DNA of 64,000 nucleotides, taken from positions 130,980 through 194,979 of the forward strand of contig CAJTUB010000002.1 of assembly GCA_910579465.1 (NCBI GenBank), read 5' to 3'. Both the position numbers and the translations under genes were made by a program. The DNA comes from an uncultured Lachnospiraceae bacterium. Its GTDB lineage: Bacteria > Bacillota > Clostridia > Lachnospirales > Lachnospiraceae. Positions within the stretch are counted from its first letter, which is position 1, and every line of letters begins with the position of its first letter. The notes under the pieces are model-generated. The model was not told the DNA's origin and did no database searches. It saw nothing but the letters and a program-made list of their open reading frames with translations. This document shows positions 10,601-19,544 of the stretch, piece after piece.

Positions 10601-11485
10601 CAGGTGCTTGAGATTCACCTTTCCCTTGCGGCAAAGGTACTCGGCTTTAATGTGGCAACGCCGGTATTTGACGGTGCAAACGAGAATGATATCATGGATA
10701 CCCTGGAGATGGCAAACGATTATGCCAATACCTCATGGGAGGAGTTCCAGGAAAAGTATAAGGATATCCTGCTGCCGGAGGTCATGGAGTATCTGGGAAG
10801 CCATCTGGAGTACAGGGAGCAGTGGAAGGGCGTACCGATTAACCGTGACGGTAAGGTAAGGCTCCGTGACGGACGTACCGGTGAGTATTTTGACGGTGCG
10901 GTTACGGTCGGCTTCATGCACTACCTGAAGCTCCACCATCTGGTAGATGATAAGATTCACGCGCGTGCAACCGGTCCTTATTCCCTGGTAACGCAGCAGC
11001 CGCTCGGCGGTAAGGCGCAGTTCGGCGGACAGCGTTTCGGTGAGATGGAGGTATGGGCGTTGGAGGCATATGGCGCCGCGCACATCCTGCAGGAGATTCT
11101 TACCGTGAAGTCCGATGATGTGACCGGACGCGGTAAGACCTACGAGGCAATTATCAAGGGCGACAATATCCCTGAGCCGGGAATACCGGAGTCCTTCAAG
11201 GTATTATTAAAGGAGCTCCAGTCGCTTGCGTTAGACGTTACCGTACTCGACGAGAACGGCGAAGAGGTCATTATGACCGAGGATATTGATTACGGCGATA
11301 CGGATATTACGCCGTTAATGGAGGGCGACAATGGCTTCCGTTACGACGAGGGCTATGAAGAGGCAGGATTCAGCCAGGTGACTCCGGACGAGGACGGCTC
11401 GTTCTCCTATGACGAGGATGACATGGACGATGAGGACGAGGAGCCGGACGACTACGAAGACCTTGGCGATGAAGATTATGAATAA
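7640..11485 (+). CDS. rpoB: RNA polymerase beta subunit
   Basis: The 1281-residue catalytic subunit of RNA polymerase. ATG 7640 (MDKNRIKPM...) is preferred over GTG 7628, because AAGGGGTG at 7623-7630 is spaced for 7640 and the N-terminus then resembles Lachnospiraceae RpoB. The rifampicin pocket (about residues 487-520) reads [20 protein letters not shown] then [19 protein letters not shown]. The positions equivalent to E. coli D516, H526 and S531 are sensitive-type; N518 is His, a naturally variable site. [15 protein letters not shown] and the C-terminal clamp motifs are present. The C-terminus carries a strongly acidic tail ([20 protein letters not shown]). rpoC follows after 19 bases. Neither rplL nor rplJ lies upstream, so the gene is separated from the usual rplKAJL cluster. 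Confidence 0.98.
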   Translation: MDKNRIKPMRVGKGVRMSYSKQKEVLEMPNLIEVQKDSYRWFLEEGLDEVFDDISPISDYSNHLNLEFVSFQLCEDDVKYSIEECKERDATYAAPLKVRVRLHNKETDDIKEHDIFMGDLPLMTETGTFVINGAERVIVSQLVRSPGIYYAISHDKIGKTLYSCTVIPNRGAWLEYETDSNDVFYVRVDRNRKVPITVLIRALGIGTNQQILDLFGEEPKILASFAKDPSENYQDGLLELYKKLRPGEPLSVESAEPLVNGMFFDSRRYDLAKVGRYKFNKKLAFKNRIVGFTLAQDVVDTTTGEVLAEAGTVITEELAVRMQNAAVPSLFVQTEERNVKILSNLMVDLNTYVDCDKAALGITEEVYYPVLKELMDTYSGEELLTEIKRSVHELIPKHITKEDILASINYNIHLEYGIGNSDDIDHLGNRRIRAVGELLQNQYRIGLSRMERVVRERMSTQDLENISPQSLINIKPVTAAVKEFFGSSQLSQFMDQHNPLGELTHKRRLSALGPGGLSRDRAGFEVRDVHYSHYGRMCPIETPEGPNIGLINSLASYARINEYGFVEAPYRKLDKTDPKNPRVTDEVVYLTADEEDKYVVAQANEPLDENGYFVNSNISGRYKEETSLFERRKVDLMDVSPKMVFSVATAMIPFLENDDANRALMGSNMQRQAVPLLITEAPAVGTGMEMKTAIDSGVCVVARNAGVVERAAASEIVIKNDDNTRDTYKLLKFTRSNQGTCINQRPIVTKGERVEAGQVIADGPSTSMGELALGKNPLIGFMTWEGYNYEDAVLLSERLVQEDVYTSVHIEEYEIESRDTKLGPEEITRDVPGVGDDALKDLDEHGIIRVGAEVRATDILVGKVTPKGETELTAEERLLRAIFGEKAREVRDTSLRVPHGEYGIIVDAKVFTRENGDELPPGVNQTVRVYIAQKRKIQVGDKMAGRHGNKGVVSRVLPVEDMPFLPNGRPLDIVLNPLGVPSRMNIGQVLEIHLSLAAKVLGFNVATPVFDGANENDIMDTLEMANDYANTSWEEFQEKYKDILLPEVMEYLGSHLEYREQWKGVPINRDGKVRLRDGRTGEYFDGAVTVGFMHYLKLHHLVDDKIHARATGPYSLVTQQPLGGKAQFGGQRFGEMEVWALEAYGAAHILQEILTVKSDDVTGRGKTYEAIIKGDNIPEPGIPESFKVLLKELQSLALDVTVLDENGEEVIMTEDIDYGDTDITPLMEGDNGFRYDEGYEEAGFSQVTPDEDGSFSYDEDDMDDEDEEPDDYEDLGDEDYE

Positions 11486-11504
11486 ATGAAGGGAGAGCAA
11501 AGTA

Positions 11505-14500
11505 ATGCCGATGGACATGATGAATGACAGCATAAAGGATATTACCTACGATGCGATAAAGATAGGCTTAGCTTCTCCGGAAAAGATCAGAGAGTGGTCC
11601 CGCGGCGAGGTCAAGAAGCCGGAAACCATAAATTACAGAACCCTGAAGCCGGAAAAGGACGGTCTGTTCTGCGAAAAGATTTTCGGACCGAGCAAGGACT
11701 GGGAGTGCCATTGCGGAAAGTACAAGAAGATCCGCCACAAGGGGATTGTCTGCGACCGCTGCGGCGTAGAGGTTACGAAGTCCAGCGTGCGCCGTGAGCG
11801 TATGGGACATATCGAGCTTGCAGCACCGGTTTCCCACATCTGGTACTTTAAGGGAATCCCGAGCCGGATGGGTCTGATTCTGGACCTTTCGCCGAGAACC
11901 TTGGAAAAGGTACTTTATTTTGTCTCCTACATTGTACTGGATGCCGGTACGACCGACTTACAGTATAAGCAGGTGTTGAATGAGAAGGAATACCGCGAGG
12001 CGTATGAGAAGTACGGCGATACGTTCCGTGTCGGAATGGGTGCCGAGGCAATCAAGGAGCTGTTAGAGGCAATTGACTTGGAGAAGGACTCTGCCGAGTT
12101 AAAGAAGGGACTCCGTGAGTCGACCGGCCAGAAGCGTGCAAGGATTATCAAGCGTCTGGAGGTCGTAGAGGCGTTCCGCGAGTCCGGAAACAAGCCGGAG
12201 TGGATGATTATGACCGTAATTCCGGTCATTCCGCCGGATTTGCGTCCGATGGTACAGCTGGACGGCGGACGTTTTGCAACCTCCGATATGAACGATTTGT
12301 ACCGCAGGATTATTAACCGTAACAACCGTCTGAGAAGGCTTCAGGATTTGTCCGCACCGGATATTATTGTGCGGAACGAAAAGAGAATGCTGCAGGAGGC
12401 TGTGGATGCGTTGATTGATAACGGCCGCCGCGGCAGGCCGGTCACCGGTCCGGGAAACCGTGCGTTAAAGTCCCTGTCCGATATGTTAAAGGGAAAGCAG
12501 GGCCGCTTCCGTCAGAACCTGCTCGGAAAGCGTGTTGACTATTCCGGACGGTCCGTTATCGTGGTAGGACCGGAATTAAAGATTTACCAGTGCGGTCTTC
12601 CGAAGGAAATGGCAATCGAGCTGTTTAAGCCGTTCGTTATGAAGGAGCTTGTTTCCAGAGGAATCACCCACAACATCAAGTCTGCCAAGAATATGGTAGA
12701 AAGCCTGCAGCGCGAGGTATGGGATGTGTTAGAGGAGGTTATCCGCGAGCATCCGGTTATGTTAAACCGTGCTCCTACGCTGCACAGACTCGGTATCCAG
12801 GCGTTTGAGCCGATTCTGGTAGAGGGTAAGGCAATCAAGCTTCATCCGCTCGTTTGTACTGCATTTAACGCGGACTTCGACGGTGACCAGATGGCAGTGC
12901 ATCTTCCGCTTTCGGTAGAGGCACAGGCAGAGTGCCGGTTCCTCCTGCTTTCTCCGAACAACCTCTTAAAGCCGTCCGACGGCGGTCCGGTTGCGGTTCC
13001 GTCGCAGGATATGGTGCTTGGTATTTATTACCTGACACTGCACAAGCCGGGGGACCTCGGGGAAGGAAAGTTCTTTAAGAGCGTGAACGAGGCGATTCTT
13101 GCCTATGAAAACGGCGAGATTACGCTGCATGCGATGATTAAGGTGCGCAGAAGCGGAACCAATGCAGACGGTGTAGAGGAGAGCAAGATTATCGAGTCTA
13201 CGCTCGGCCGCTTTATCTTTAACGAGATTATTCCGCAGGATCTTGGCTTTTTGGACCGTACAAAGCCGGAGAATTTCCTGCTGCCGGAGATTGATTTCCT
13301 GGTCGGCAAGAAGCAGTTAAAGCCGATTCTGGAGAAGTGTATCAATATCCACGGCGCAACAAAGACAGCAGAGACACTGGATGCGATAAAGTCCCTCGGT
13401 TATAAGTATTCGACCAGGGCTGCGATGACCGTATCCATTTCCGATATGACTGTTCCGCCGCAGAAGAAGCAGATTATCGCAGATGCGGAAGCAACGGTGG
13501 AGCAGATTACAAAGAACTTCCGCAGAGGTCTTCTTTCTGAGGAGGAGCGTTATAAGGAAGTCATCGATACCTGGAAGCGTGCCGACGACGAAATCACCAC
13601 CACGCTGTTAGACGGGCTGGACCCTTATAACAATATTTCCATGATGGCAAAGTCCGGTGCGCGAGGCTCCGATAAGCAGATTAAGCAGCTTGCCGGTATG
13701 CGTGGTCTTATGGCGGATACGTCGGGACGTACGATTGAGCTCCCGATTAAGTCCAACTTCCGTGAAGGTCTTGACGTACTCGAGTATTTCATTTCCGCAC
13801 ACGGCGCAAGAAAGGGACTTTCCGATACCGCGCTTCGTACCGCGGACTCCGGTTACCTGACCCGTCGTCTCGTAGACGTTTCGCAGGAGCTGATTATCCA
13901 CGAGGTAGACTGCCGCGGTGAGGACGAAGAAATTCCGGGCATGTGGATTAAGGCGTTTAACGACGGCAAGGAAGTCATTGAAAGTCTGGAAGAGCGTATT
14001 ACGGGACGTTGCTCCTGTGAGACGATTTATGATGATAACGGCGATATGATTGTAAAAGCAAATCATATGATTACGCCAAGACGCGCCGCAAGAATCGTAG
14101 CAACAAAGAAGATTCAGGAAGCGGGCGCAAATGCAACCGTAAAGATTCGTAACGTGCTTACCTGCCGTTCCCATATCGGGGTCTGCGCAAAGTGCTACGG
14201 TGCGAATATGGCAACCGGCGAGGCAGTCCAGGTCGGCGAGGCAGTCGGCATTATTGCGGCGCAGTCCATCGGTGAGCCGGGTACACAGCTGACGATGCGT
14301 ACCTTCCACACCGGCGGTGTTGCGGGCGATGATATTACGCAGGGTCTTCCGCGTGTCGAGGAGCTGTTCGAGGCAAGAAAGCCGAAGGGTCTTGCAATCA
14401 TTGCCGAGTTCGGCGGCACGGTTACCGTAAAGGATACCAAGAAGAAGCGCGAGGTAGTCATTACCAACGCGGAAACTGCGGAAAGCAAGGCATATCTGAT

Positions 14501-15221
14501 TCCGTACGGTTCCAGGATCAAGGTATATGACGGACAGGTGTTAGAGGCAGGCGACGAACTGACCGAGGGCAGCGTAAATCCGCATGATATCTTAAAGATT
14601 AAGGGCGTACGCGCAGTACAGGATTATATGCTGCAGGAGGTACAGCGTGTTTACCGTTTACAGGGTGTAGAAATCAACGATAAGCATGTCGAGGTGATTG
14701 TACGCCAGATGTTAAAGAAAATCCGTGTAGAAACCAACGGCGATACGGAGTTCCTTCCGGGTACCATGGTAGATATTCTGGATTTTGAGGACGCAAATGC
14801 AAAGGTAATCGCAGAGGGCGGTGAACCGGCAGAAGGAAAGCAGGTAATGCTTGGTATTACGAAGGCATCGTTAGCAACCAATTCCTTCCTGTCCGCGGCT
14901 TCCTTCCAGGAGACCACCAAGGTGCTTACCGAGGCAGCAATCCACGGAAAGGTGGACCCGTTAATCGGTCTGAAGGAAAATGTAATCATCGGTAAGCTGA
15001 TTCCGGCAGGAACCGGTATGAAGCGTTACCGCAATGTAAAGCTGGACAGCGACCTGCAGGAGCGGTATAATGCTTCCGAGAACTACGGAGAGTATGAAGA
15101 GTTCGGAGAGCTTGAGGAAATGGAAGAATTCGGACTGGAAGAGGAATTTGAAGAGTTTGACGAGGCGGATTCCGAAATGGAAGACGAAATCGCCGCAGAG
15201 TTTGCAGAAAGCGAAGAGTAA
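11505..15221 (+). CDS. rpoC: RNA polymerase beta-prime subunit
   Basis: A 1238-residue product with start [21 protein letters not shown] lies upstream. ATGs at 11511 and 11517 are possible alternatives. The first zinc finger (CHCGKY...CDRCG, about residues 68-86), the active-site Mg motif NADFDGDQM (about residue 455), the bridge/trigger region and the second zinc site ([21 protein letters not shown]) are intact. Like RpoB it ends in an acidic Glu/Asp-rich tail (about residues 1195-1238), a shared feature worth noting. In most Firmicutes rpsL-rpsG-fusA-tuf come next; here the aldolase gene follows after 93 bases containing a small GC hairpin (GCCTG/CAGGC near 15259-15274) without a T-run. Confidence 0.98.
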   Translation: MPMDMMNDSIKDITYDAIKIGLASPEKIREWSRGEVKKPETINYRTLKPEKDGLFCEKIFGPSKDWECHCGKYKKIRHKGIVCDRCGVEVTKSSVRRERMGHIELAAPVSHIWYFKGIPSRMGLILDLSPRTLEKVLYFVSYIVLDAGTTDLQYKQVLNEKEYREAYEKYGDTFRVGMGAEAIKELLEAIDLEKDSAELKKGLRESTGQKRARIIKRLEVVEAFRESGNKPEWMIMTVIPVIPPDLRPMVQLDGGRFATSDMNDLYRRIINRNNRLRRLQDLSAPDIIVRNEKRMLQEAVDALIDNGRRGRPVTGPGNRALKSLSDMLKGKQGRFRQNLLGKRVDYSGRSVIVVGPELKIYQCGLPKEMAIELFKPFVMKELVSRGITHNIKSAKNMVESLQREVWDVLEEVIREHPVMLNRAPTLHRLGIQAFEPILVEGKAIKLHPLVCTAFNADFDGDQMAVHLPLSVEAQAECRFLLLSPNNLLKPSDGGPVAVPSQDMVLGIYYLTLHKPGDLGEGKFFKSVNEAILAYENGEITLHAMIKVRRSGTNADGVEESKIIESTLGRFIFNEIIPQDLGFLDRTKPENFLLPEIDFLVGKKQLKPILEKCINIHGATKTAETLDAIKSLGYKYSTRAAMTVSISDMTVPPQKKQIIADAEATVEQITKNFRRGLLSEEERYKEVIDTWKRADDEITTTLLDGLDPYNNISMMAKSGARGSDKQIKQLAGMRGLMADTSGRTIELPIKSNFREGLDVLEYFISAHGARKGLSDTALRTADSGYLTRRLVDVSQELIIHEVDCRGEDEEIPGMWIKAFNDGKEVIESLEERITGRCSCETIYDDNGDMIVKANHMITPRRAARIVATKKIQEAGANATVKIRNVLTCRSHIGVCAKCYGANMATGEAVQVGEAVGIIAAQSIGEPGTQLTMRTFHTGGVAGDDITQGLPRVEELFEARKPKGLAIIAEFGGTVTVKDTKKKREVVITNAETAESKAYLIPYGSRIKVYDGQVLEAGDELTEGSVNPHDILKIKGVRAVQDYMLQEVQRVYRLQGVEINDKHVEVIVRQMLKKIRVETNGDTEFLPGTMVDILDFEDANAKVIAEGGEPAEGKQVMLGITKASLATNSFLSAASFQETTKVLTEAAIHGKVDPLIGLKENVIIGKLIPAGTGMKRYRNVKLDSDLQERYNASENYGEYEEFGELEEMEEFGLEEEFEEFDEADSEMEDEIAAEFAESEE

Positions 15222-15314
15222 TGTCTAAGTACGCAAATGCGTATGAAATAACCGGGCGGCCTGTTTTGGCAGGCAGTCCGGAAAAAAGGTGCAAAAGCAC
15301 AAAAGGAGGACAAT

Positions 15315-16178
15315 ATGTTAGTATCAGCAAAGGAAATGCTTCAAAAGGCAAAGGCAGGAAAGTATGCGGTAGGTCAGTTCAATATCAACAATCTTGAGTG
15401 GACAAAGGCAATCCTTCTGACCGCACAGGAAATGAACTCTCCGGTGATTCTCGGCGTATCCGAGGGTGCAGGAAAGTATATGACCGGTTATAAGACCGTA
15501 GTCGGTATGGTAAAGGGAATGCTGGAAGAGTTAAAGATTACCGTTCCGGTAGCGCTTCACCTTGACCATGGTAGCTACGAAGGCTGCTTAAAGTGCATCG
15601 AGGCAGGCTTCTCCTCCATTATGTTCGACGGCTCCCATTACCCGATTGAAGAGAATGTTGCAAAGACCAGCGAGCTTGTTAAAATCTGTAACGAGAAGGG
15701 AATGTCCTTAGAGGCAGAGGTCGGCTCCATCGGCGGCGAAGAGGACGGCGTAGTCGGTGCCGGAGAGTGCGCAGACCCGCAGGAGTGCAAGGCAATCGCA
15801 GACCTTGGCGTTACCATGCTTGCAGCAGGTATCGGCAACATCCATGGAAAGTATCCGGAAAACTGGAAGGGTCTCAGCTTTGATACGCTGGCAGCCGTTC
15901 AGGAGCTGACCGGTGAAATGCCGCTTGTACTGCATGGCGGAACCGGTATCCCGGAGGATATGATTAAGAAGGCAATTTCTCTTGGCGTAGCTAAGATTAA
16001 CGTAAATACGGAATGCCAGCTTTCCTTTGCAGCAGCGACCAGGGAGTATATCGAGGCAGGCAAGGATTTGCAGGGGAAGGGCTTTGACCCGAGAAAGCTT
16101 CTTGCACCGGGCTTTGAAGCAATCAAGGCTACCGTGCGTGAGAAGATTGCCCTGTTCGGCTCTGAGAATAAGGCGTGA
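15315..16178 (+). CDS. fba: Class II fructose-1,6-bisphosphate aldolase
   Basis: A glycolytic/gluconeogenic enzyme that splits fructose-1,6-bisphosphate into glyceraldehyde-3-phosphate and dihydroxyacetone phosphate with a metal ion. The 287 residues start after AAAAGGAGG. The family signature is plain: LHLDHGSYEGCLKCIEAGFS (about residues 80-99; the Asp and His serve catalysis and metal binding), EAEVGSIGGEED, the second metal region GNIHGKYP, and LHGGTGIPEDMIKKAI near 205. The position directly after rpoC and before a strong terminator suggests partial co-transcription with rpoBC (inference). A tagatose- or other ketose-bisphosphate preference cannot be excluded by sequence reading alone. 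Confidence 0.93.
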   Translation: MLVSAKEMLQKAKAGKYAVGQFNINNLEWTKAILLTAQEMNSPVILGVSEGAGKYMTGYKTVVGMVKGMLEELKITVPVALHLDHGSYEGCLKCIEAGFSSIMFDGSHYPIEENVAKTSELVKICNEKGMSLEAEVGSIGGEEDGVVGAGECADPQECKAIADLGVTMLAAGIGNIHGKYPENWKGLSFDTLAAVQELTGEMPLVLHGGTGIPEDMIKKAISLGVAKINVNTECQLSFAAATREYIEAGKDLQGKGFDPRKLLAPGFEAIKATVREKIALFGSENKA

Positions 16179-16192
16179 GAATAAAAGAAAAG

Positions 16193-16220
16193 AGGGCTGC
16201 CGTGGCGCGGCCCTTTTTTT
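16193..16220 (+). terminator. Intrinsic terminator after fba
   Basis: AGGGCTGC (16193-16200) pairs with GCGGCCCT (16207-16214), followed by a T7 run. It also separates the convergent DUF3800 gene. Confidence 0.88.
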
Positions 16221-16224
16221 GGCT

Positions 16225-16908
16225 TTACGGCAAAGCCGAAAGATAGATACCGCCAAGCTCCTCTGTTTTTCCGTTCAGCGCCATATAGTAAATGCGGTTT
16301 GCGATAATGTCAGAGGCGCGAATCAGCGTTACCTTGTCAGAGGCGCAGAAATACAAGTCAATTCTGTTCAAGTTATTAAAAATCGGGGGAAAGAAATTGT
16401 CATACTGGATATTATAGGTGCCGAGCTTAAATTCCTGTTCGAGCGCCTGCTCCAGCTCATATCTGCCGTTTGTGGCAGTGGAATGCTCGTCGTTATAGAC
16501 ATGAAGCCCTTTGACCTTGTCCGGCTCTATGGTTCCCTCCCGGATAAGCTGTTCAAATGCCCGTTTTAATCCTATTTTGTAGGCATAATCAAGATAGCGC
16601 TGCTTGTCCTTCTTGCTCAGGAAAATTCTGTCCAGGACACTTTTTTGTTGAATAATCACGCCAAATTTAATGGTCCGGTTCAGGGAGCGGTACAGCTTCC
16701 CCTTTTCCTTATTTGTTATCCGGCAGGCCTTTAACTCCTCGCCTGCTCCATAGACACCCTTCCGGATAGCGGACTCCGCGGCCAGATACCTTCTGGCACA
16801 GTCTGCCACATCTTGTTTTTTGAGAAAAATCAGACCGCCATAGACAAAGACATCGTTGTGCTTTTTATCAAAAACACCCGATTCATCAGAATAAACGTAA
16901 ATCTCCAT
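16225..16908 (-). CDS. DUF3800-family protein
   Basis: A 227-residue protein read leftward. The start is ATG at 16908-16906, with AGGAGGG immediately upstream; the longer frame to 17100 has no site. The N-terminus MEIYVYSDESGVF is the conserved DUF3800 opening (Asp and Glu in an RNase H-like strand). A later YNDEHSTATNGRYELE segment and a C-terminal DKVTLIRASDIIANRIYY helix, with an Asp typical of the family, are also present. DUF3800 proteins are thought to be RNase H-fold nucleases and often sit in mobile or defence regions; that is family knowledge, not shown here. It is convergent with fba and preceded by an attenuator-like leader (16925-17055), so expression is probably conditional. Confidence 0.82.
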   Translation of the reverse strand: MEIYVYSDESGVFDKKHNDVFVYGGLIFLKKQDVADCARRYLAAESAIRKGVYGAGEELKACRITNKEKGKLYRSLNRTIKFGVIIQQKSVLDRIFLSKKDKQRYLDYAYKIGLKRAFEQLIREGTIEPDKVKGLHVYNDEHSTATNGRYELEQALEQEFKLGTYNIQYDNFFPPIFNNLNRIDLYFCASDKVTLIRASDIIANRIYYMALNGKTEELGGIYLSALP

Positions 16909-16924
16909 AACCCTCCTAAAGAAG

Positions 16925-17055
16925 TAAAAAACCGCCTTACGGCGGCCCCGTGGCCGGTGCCATTCCATGACACTTAAACGCAAATTCGGTTTCACGGGTA
17001 TACAGCGCATCTCTGCCTGCAAACTCAGTATATGCGAAATATGGAAAAAAAGCAA
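16925..17055 (-). promoter_or_regulatory. Promoter and attenuator-like leader of the DUF3800 gene
   Basis: Reading leftward: TTGCTT (17055-17050), 17 bases, TATACT (17032-17027), then a leader of about 110 bases. It contains hairpin GTGTCAT-GGA-ATGGCAC (16973-16957), hairpin CGGCC-ACGG-GGCCG (16956-16943), and an intrinsic terminator CCGCC-GTAA-GGCGG with a following T-run (16945-16925 on the opposite strand), only 17 bases before the start codon. The 3' arm of the second hairpin overlaps the terminator 5' arm, so the two are mutually exclusive. That is the layout of a conditional terminator. The sensed signal is unknown. Confidence 0.6.
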
Positions 17056-17185
17056 GTGTTTTTTTAGGGAAACGCTGATGAAAGCATCTCCCGCGCTCAT
17101 TTTGTAATTGTCCGGAGAACTGCTTTTTAGCGCAGCCGGAGGGCAAAAGCCGTATCAGGTGAAAAAGCTTAAGAAAACTCCGGTC
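17056..17185. other. Intergenic stretch between divergent DUF3800 and dtd promoters
   Basis: No gene is supported in the 450 bases between the DUF3800 start and dtd. This middle part shows only A/T-rich promoter-flanking sequence. The reading frames that cross it lack ribosome sites. Confidence 0.5.
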
Positions 17186-17213
17186 TTGCCATATCACAAA
17201 AATATGGTATGAT
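17186..17213 (+). promoter_or_regulatory. Putative dtd promoter
   Basis: TTGCCA (17186-17191), a 16-base spacer and TATGAT (17208-17213). The leader to dtd is about 145 bases and A-rich. Confidence 0.55.
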
Positions 17214-17358
17214 AGTTATGGAAACGGAAATCAAGGCAGGACTACGGCGTACTATTTCTGTAGAATAACAGATTGACAAATAGATACAAAAACGAACAGG
17301 AACAAACGGGAACAAACAGAAAGCGCTTCTGGGATTGTAGGATACAAGCGAGGTTAAC

Positions 17359-17799
17359 ATGAAATTTGTAATTCAGAGAGTGACAAGAGCAAGCGTAACA
17401 GTAGAGGGAGCCTGTACCGGTGCGATTGACCGCGGGCTCGTGGTCTTAATCGGGGTAGGGGCAGAGGATACGAAGGAGACTGCTGATAAGTATGTGAAGA
17501 AGCTTCTCGGACTCCGTATTTTTGAGGATGCACAGGGAAAGACGAATCTTTCCTTGAAGGAGGTAAACGGCGGGCTGCTGCTGATTTCCCAGTTCACACT
17601 GTATGCCGACTGCCGGAAGGGAAACCGTCCGTCCTTTGTCCAGGCGGGAGCGCCCGCACTGGCGGAGGAGCTCTATGAGTATATTATCGCCTGCTGTAAG
17701 CGGGAGGGATATCCGGTACAGACCGGTAAGTTCGGCGCAGACATGAAGGTGGAGCTGTTAAACGACGGACCGTTTACGGTCGTGTTAGATAATTTGTAA
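17359..17799 (+). CDS. dtd: D-aminoacyl-tRNA deacylase
   Basis: A 146-residue enzyme that hydrolyses D-amino acids from mischarged tRNA, a proofreading step in the cytosol. The start ATG 17359 follows GAGG. The family signature motifs are present: [17 protein letters not shown] at the N-terminus, [17 protein letters not shown] (SQFTLYA, about residues 77-83), and the C-terminal [10 protein letters not shown], which carries the Gly-Pro pair of the active site. The length is standard. The AAA ATPase gene follows after 11 bases, so the two are probably cotranscribed. Confidence 0.97.
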   Translation: MKFVIQRVTRASVTVEGACTGAIDRGLVVLIGVGAEDTKETADKYVKKLLGLRIFEDAQGKTNLSLKEVNGGLLLISQFTLYADCRKGNRPSFVQAGAPALAEELYEYIIACCKREGYPVQTGKFGADMKVELLNDGPFTVVLDNL

Positions 17800-17810
17800 A
17801 AGGAGCCCTT

Positions 17811-18668
17811 ATGATTTATCTCAATTCATTTACATTTCCGGACGGAGACGAGGAATTTGATGTCCTTTCTGGCGAGCAGCGTACCTGCTACGATTCCTAT
17901 TATCCGTTCGGGCAGGTTTCGGGAAAGGAGATTTCCATTCTCAATTTCGAGGATATTACGATACTGTACGGAGGTAACGGCTCCGGAAAGACGACGATTT
18001 TAAATATTCTGGCGGAGAAGCTTTCGTTAAAGAGGGAGGCGCTGTATAATCGTTCGGATTTTTTTGGAAAGTATCTGGAACTTTGTGACTTTTCTCTTGC
18101 CAGGGATTTGCCGGAGGGCGGCAGGATTATTACAAGTGACGACGTATTTGACTATATGTTAAATGTCCGTACCTTGAATGAAGGCATCAATACAAAGCGT
18201 GAGGCGTTGTTTCAGGAGTATCTCGACGCCAAGTATGCCGATTTCCATTACCGCACGATGGAGGACTTTGAACAGTTAAAACGGGTCAATCAGGCACGCA
18301 GGAAAACACAGTCCAAGTATGTCCGGGCAAATCTGATGGACAATATCAGGGAGCATTCCAACGGAGAGAACGCATTCCGCTATTTTCAGGAAAAGGTGGA
18401 GGAGAGTGCGCTGTATCTTCTGGACGAGCCGGAAAACAGCCTTTCGCCGGAGCGGCAGTTGGAACTGGTGGAGTTTATCGGGAACGCGGCGGCGCAGTTA
18501 AACTGCCAGTTTGTGATTTCGACCCATTCGCCGTTCCTGCTGGCAATGAAGGGCGCAAAGATTTATGATTTGGACACCCTCCCGGTCCGGCCGAAAAAGT
18601 GGACACAGCTGAAAAATGTGCAGCTGTACCACCGCTTTTTTGAGGAGCACCGGGCAGAGTTTCAATAA
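17811..18668 (+). CDS. AAA-family ATPase (ABC/SMC-like fold)
   Basis: The 285-residue protein starts behind AAAAGGAG. Walker A is YGGNGSGKTTILN (about residues 50-62). Walker B with catalytic Glu is LYLLDEPENSLSPERQLELV (about 202-221), and the switch His is in FVISTHSPFLLAM. This matches stand-alone AAA_21-type ATPases of the OLD/RecF-like group. There is no nuclease (TOPRIM) domain, and no partner gene that would define an Abi or Septu-like system, so a defence role is not claimed. The middle region (residues 110-190) is helical and charged and probably holds the short coiled-coil insertion. The substrate is unknown. Confidence 0.85.
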   Translation: MIYLNSFTFPDGDEEFDVLSGEQRTCYDSYYPFGQVSGKEISILNFEDITILYGGNGSGKTTILNILAEKLSLKREALYNRSDFFGKYLELCDFSLARDLPEGGRIITSDDVFDYMLNVRTLNEGINTKREALFQEYLDAKYADFHYRTMEDFEQLKRVNQARRKTQSKYVRANLMDNIREHSNGENAFRYFQEKVEESALYLLDEPENSLSPERQLELVEFIGNAAAQLNCQFVISTHSPFLLAMKGAKIYDLDTLPVRPKKWTQLKNVQLYHRFFEEHRAEFQ

Positions 18669-18743
18669 AAGCAACAAAAACCAACAAAAGATAATACAAA
18701 GCAACAAACAAAACCAACAAAGACCAATAAAAACCAACAAAAA
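18669..18743 (+). repeat. CAACAAA-type repetitive leader
   Basis: Between the AAA ATPase stop and ridA lie about 75 bases made almost only of A and C in repeated CAACAAA/CCAACAAA units (around eight copies, irregular spacing), followed by AAAGAAAGGAAG as ribosome site. The sequence should be unstructured. It may act as a translation-enhancing or ribosome-standby stretch, or be a slippage-prone repeat. It contrasts strongly with its neighbours. Confidence 0.7.
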
Positions 18744-18759
18744 GAAAGGAAGTTATCAG

Positions 18760-19137
18760 ATGAGAAAGACAATTCATGCAGAAAATGCACCAGCAGCCGT
18801 AGGACCGTATGTTCATGCAGTGGAGGCAGGAGGCTTTGTTTACACCTCGGGGCAGATTGGGCTTATCCCGGCGACCGGCGTGCTGGCAGAGGGCGTGGAG
18901 GCGCAGGCAGAGCAGGCGTTGCAGAATATCCAGGCGGTGCTGGCGGCAGCAGGCTGTACGCTTGCCGACGTAATTAAGACAACGGTATTTCTGGCGGATA
19001 TCGGAGACTTTGCGAAAATCAATGAAATCTATGCAAGGTATTTTACCGGCGAGACCCCGGCACGCTCCTGTGTGCAGGCAGGCGCGCTGCCTAAGGGAGC
19101 CCTGTTTGAGATTGAAGTAGTGGCATATAAGGGCTGA
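18760..19137 (+). CDS. ridA: RidA family enamine/imine deaminase
   Basis: The 125-residue product starts at ATG 18760 (MRKTIHAENAPAAVGPYVHA). The RidA core is complete: VYTSGQIGL, then QALQNIQAVLAAAG, KTTVFLADIGDF, the ligand-anchoring Arg in PARSCVQAGALPKGALFEIE, and a C-terminal Glu region. The family hydrolyses reactive 2-aminoacrylate-type enamines released by PLP enzymes, protecting cytosolic metabolism. A more divergent Rid protein is encoded at 49248. The upstream CAACAAA repeat could in principle be read as an N-terminal extension in the same frame, but the ribosome site favours this start. Confidence 0.95.
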   Translation: MRKTIHAENAPAAVGPYVHAVEAGGFVYTSGQIGLIPATGVLAEGVEAQAEQALQNIQAVLAAAGCTLADVIKTTVFLADIGDFAKINEIYARYFTGETPARSCVQAGALPKGALFEIEVVAYKG

Positions 19138-19163
19138 CGCTTCGTCCGGGTAATGGAAGAGAA

Positions 19164-19544
19164 ATGAGCGGAAACAGTTATTATGTCTATATTCTCCGCT
19201 GTACGGGCGGTTCCCTGTATACCGGGATTACGACCGATATGGCAAGAAGGCTTGCAGAGCATACCGGCGGCGGGAAGAAGGGTGCAAAGTACACAAAAAA
19301 TCACACGCCGGAGGCGGTAGCAGCACTCTGGCGTGTGGAAAACCGTTCCGTGGCATCAAGGCTGGAATGGTATATCAAGCAGCTTACCAGACGGGAAAAG
19401 CTTCTGCTTTGCGAAACGCCGGAGCAGCTTGCCCTGCGTACCGGAACAGAGGCGGAGGCTATTGCGCTGTCTGCGGTGCCATGTCCTGCTTCGGAAATTT
19501 CCTGCGCATCAGCACAAAGCAAAGCAGATGCGCAAGGAATGTAA
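19164..19544 (+). CDS. GIY-YIG nuclease-superfamily protein (UPF0213/YhbQ-like)
   Basis: A 126-residue protein. YYVYILRC and LYTGITTDMARRLAEH hold the GIY-YIG-type strands and the conserved Arg; KGAKYTK and VENRSVASRLEWYIKQLTR follow, as in the small YazA/YhbQ proteins. These have a nuclease fold, but their cellular role is poorly known. The normal domain ends near residue 95; the remaining 30 residues are low complexity and overlap the end of the convergent MATE gene by 86 bases. The true stop may simply be far downstream of the domain, with no functional tail. Confidence 0.88.
   Translation: MSGNSYYVYILRCTGGSLYTGITTDMARRLAEHTGGGKKGAKYTKNHTPEAVAALWRVENRSVASRLEWYIKQLTRREKLLLCETPEQLALRTGTEAEAIALSAVPCPASEISCASAQSKADAQGM

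Noticed and set aside
13608..14309. 233-residue minus-strand frame inside rpoC
   Set aside because: Cys/Arg-rich composition typical of an antisense shadow of conserved coding sequence; no start signal.
17811..19137. Anti-phage defence system built on the AAA ATPase
   Set aside because: No nuclease, reverse transcriptase or toxin partner; neighbours are housekeeping genes (dtd, ridA).
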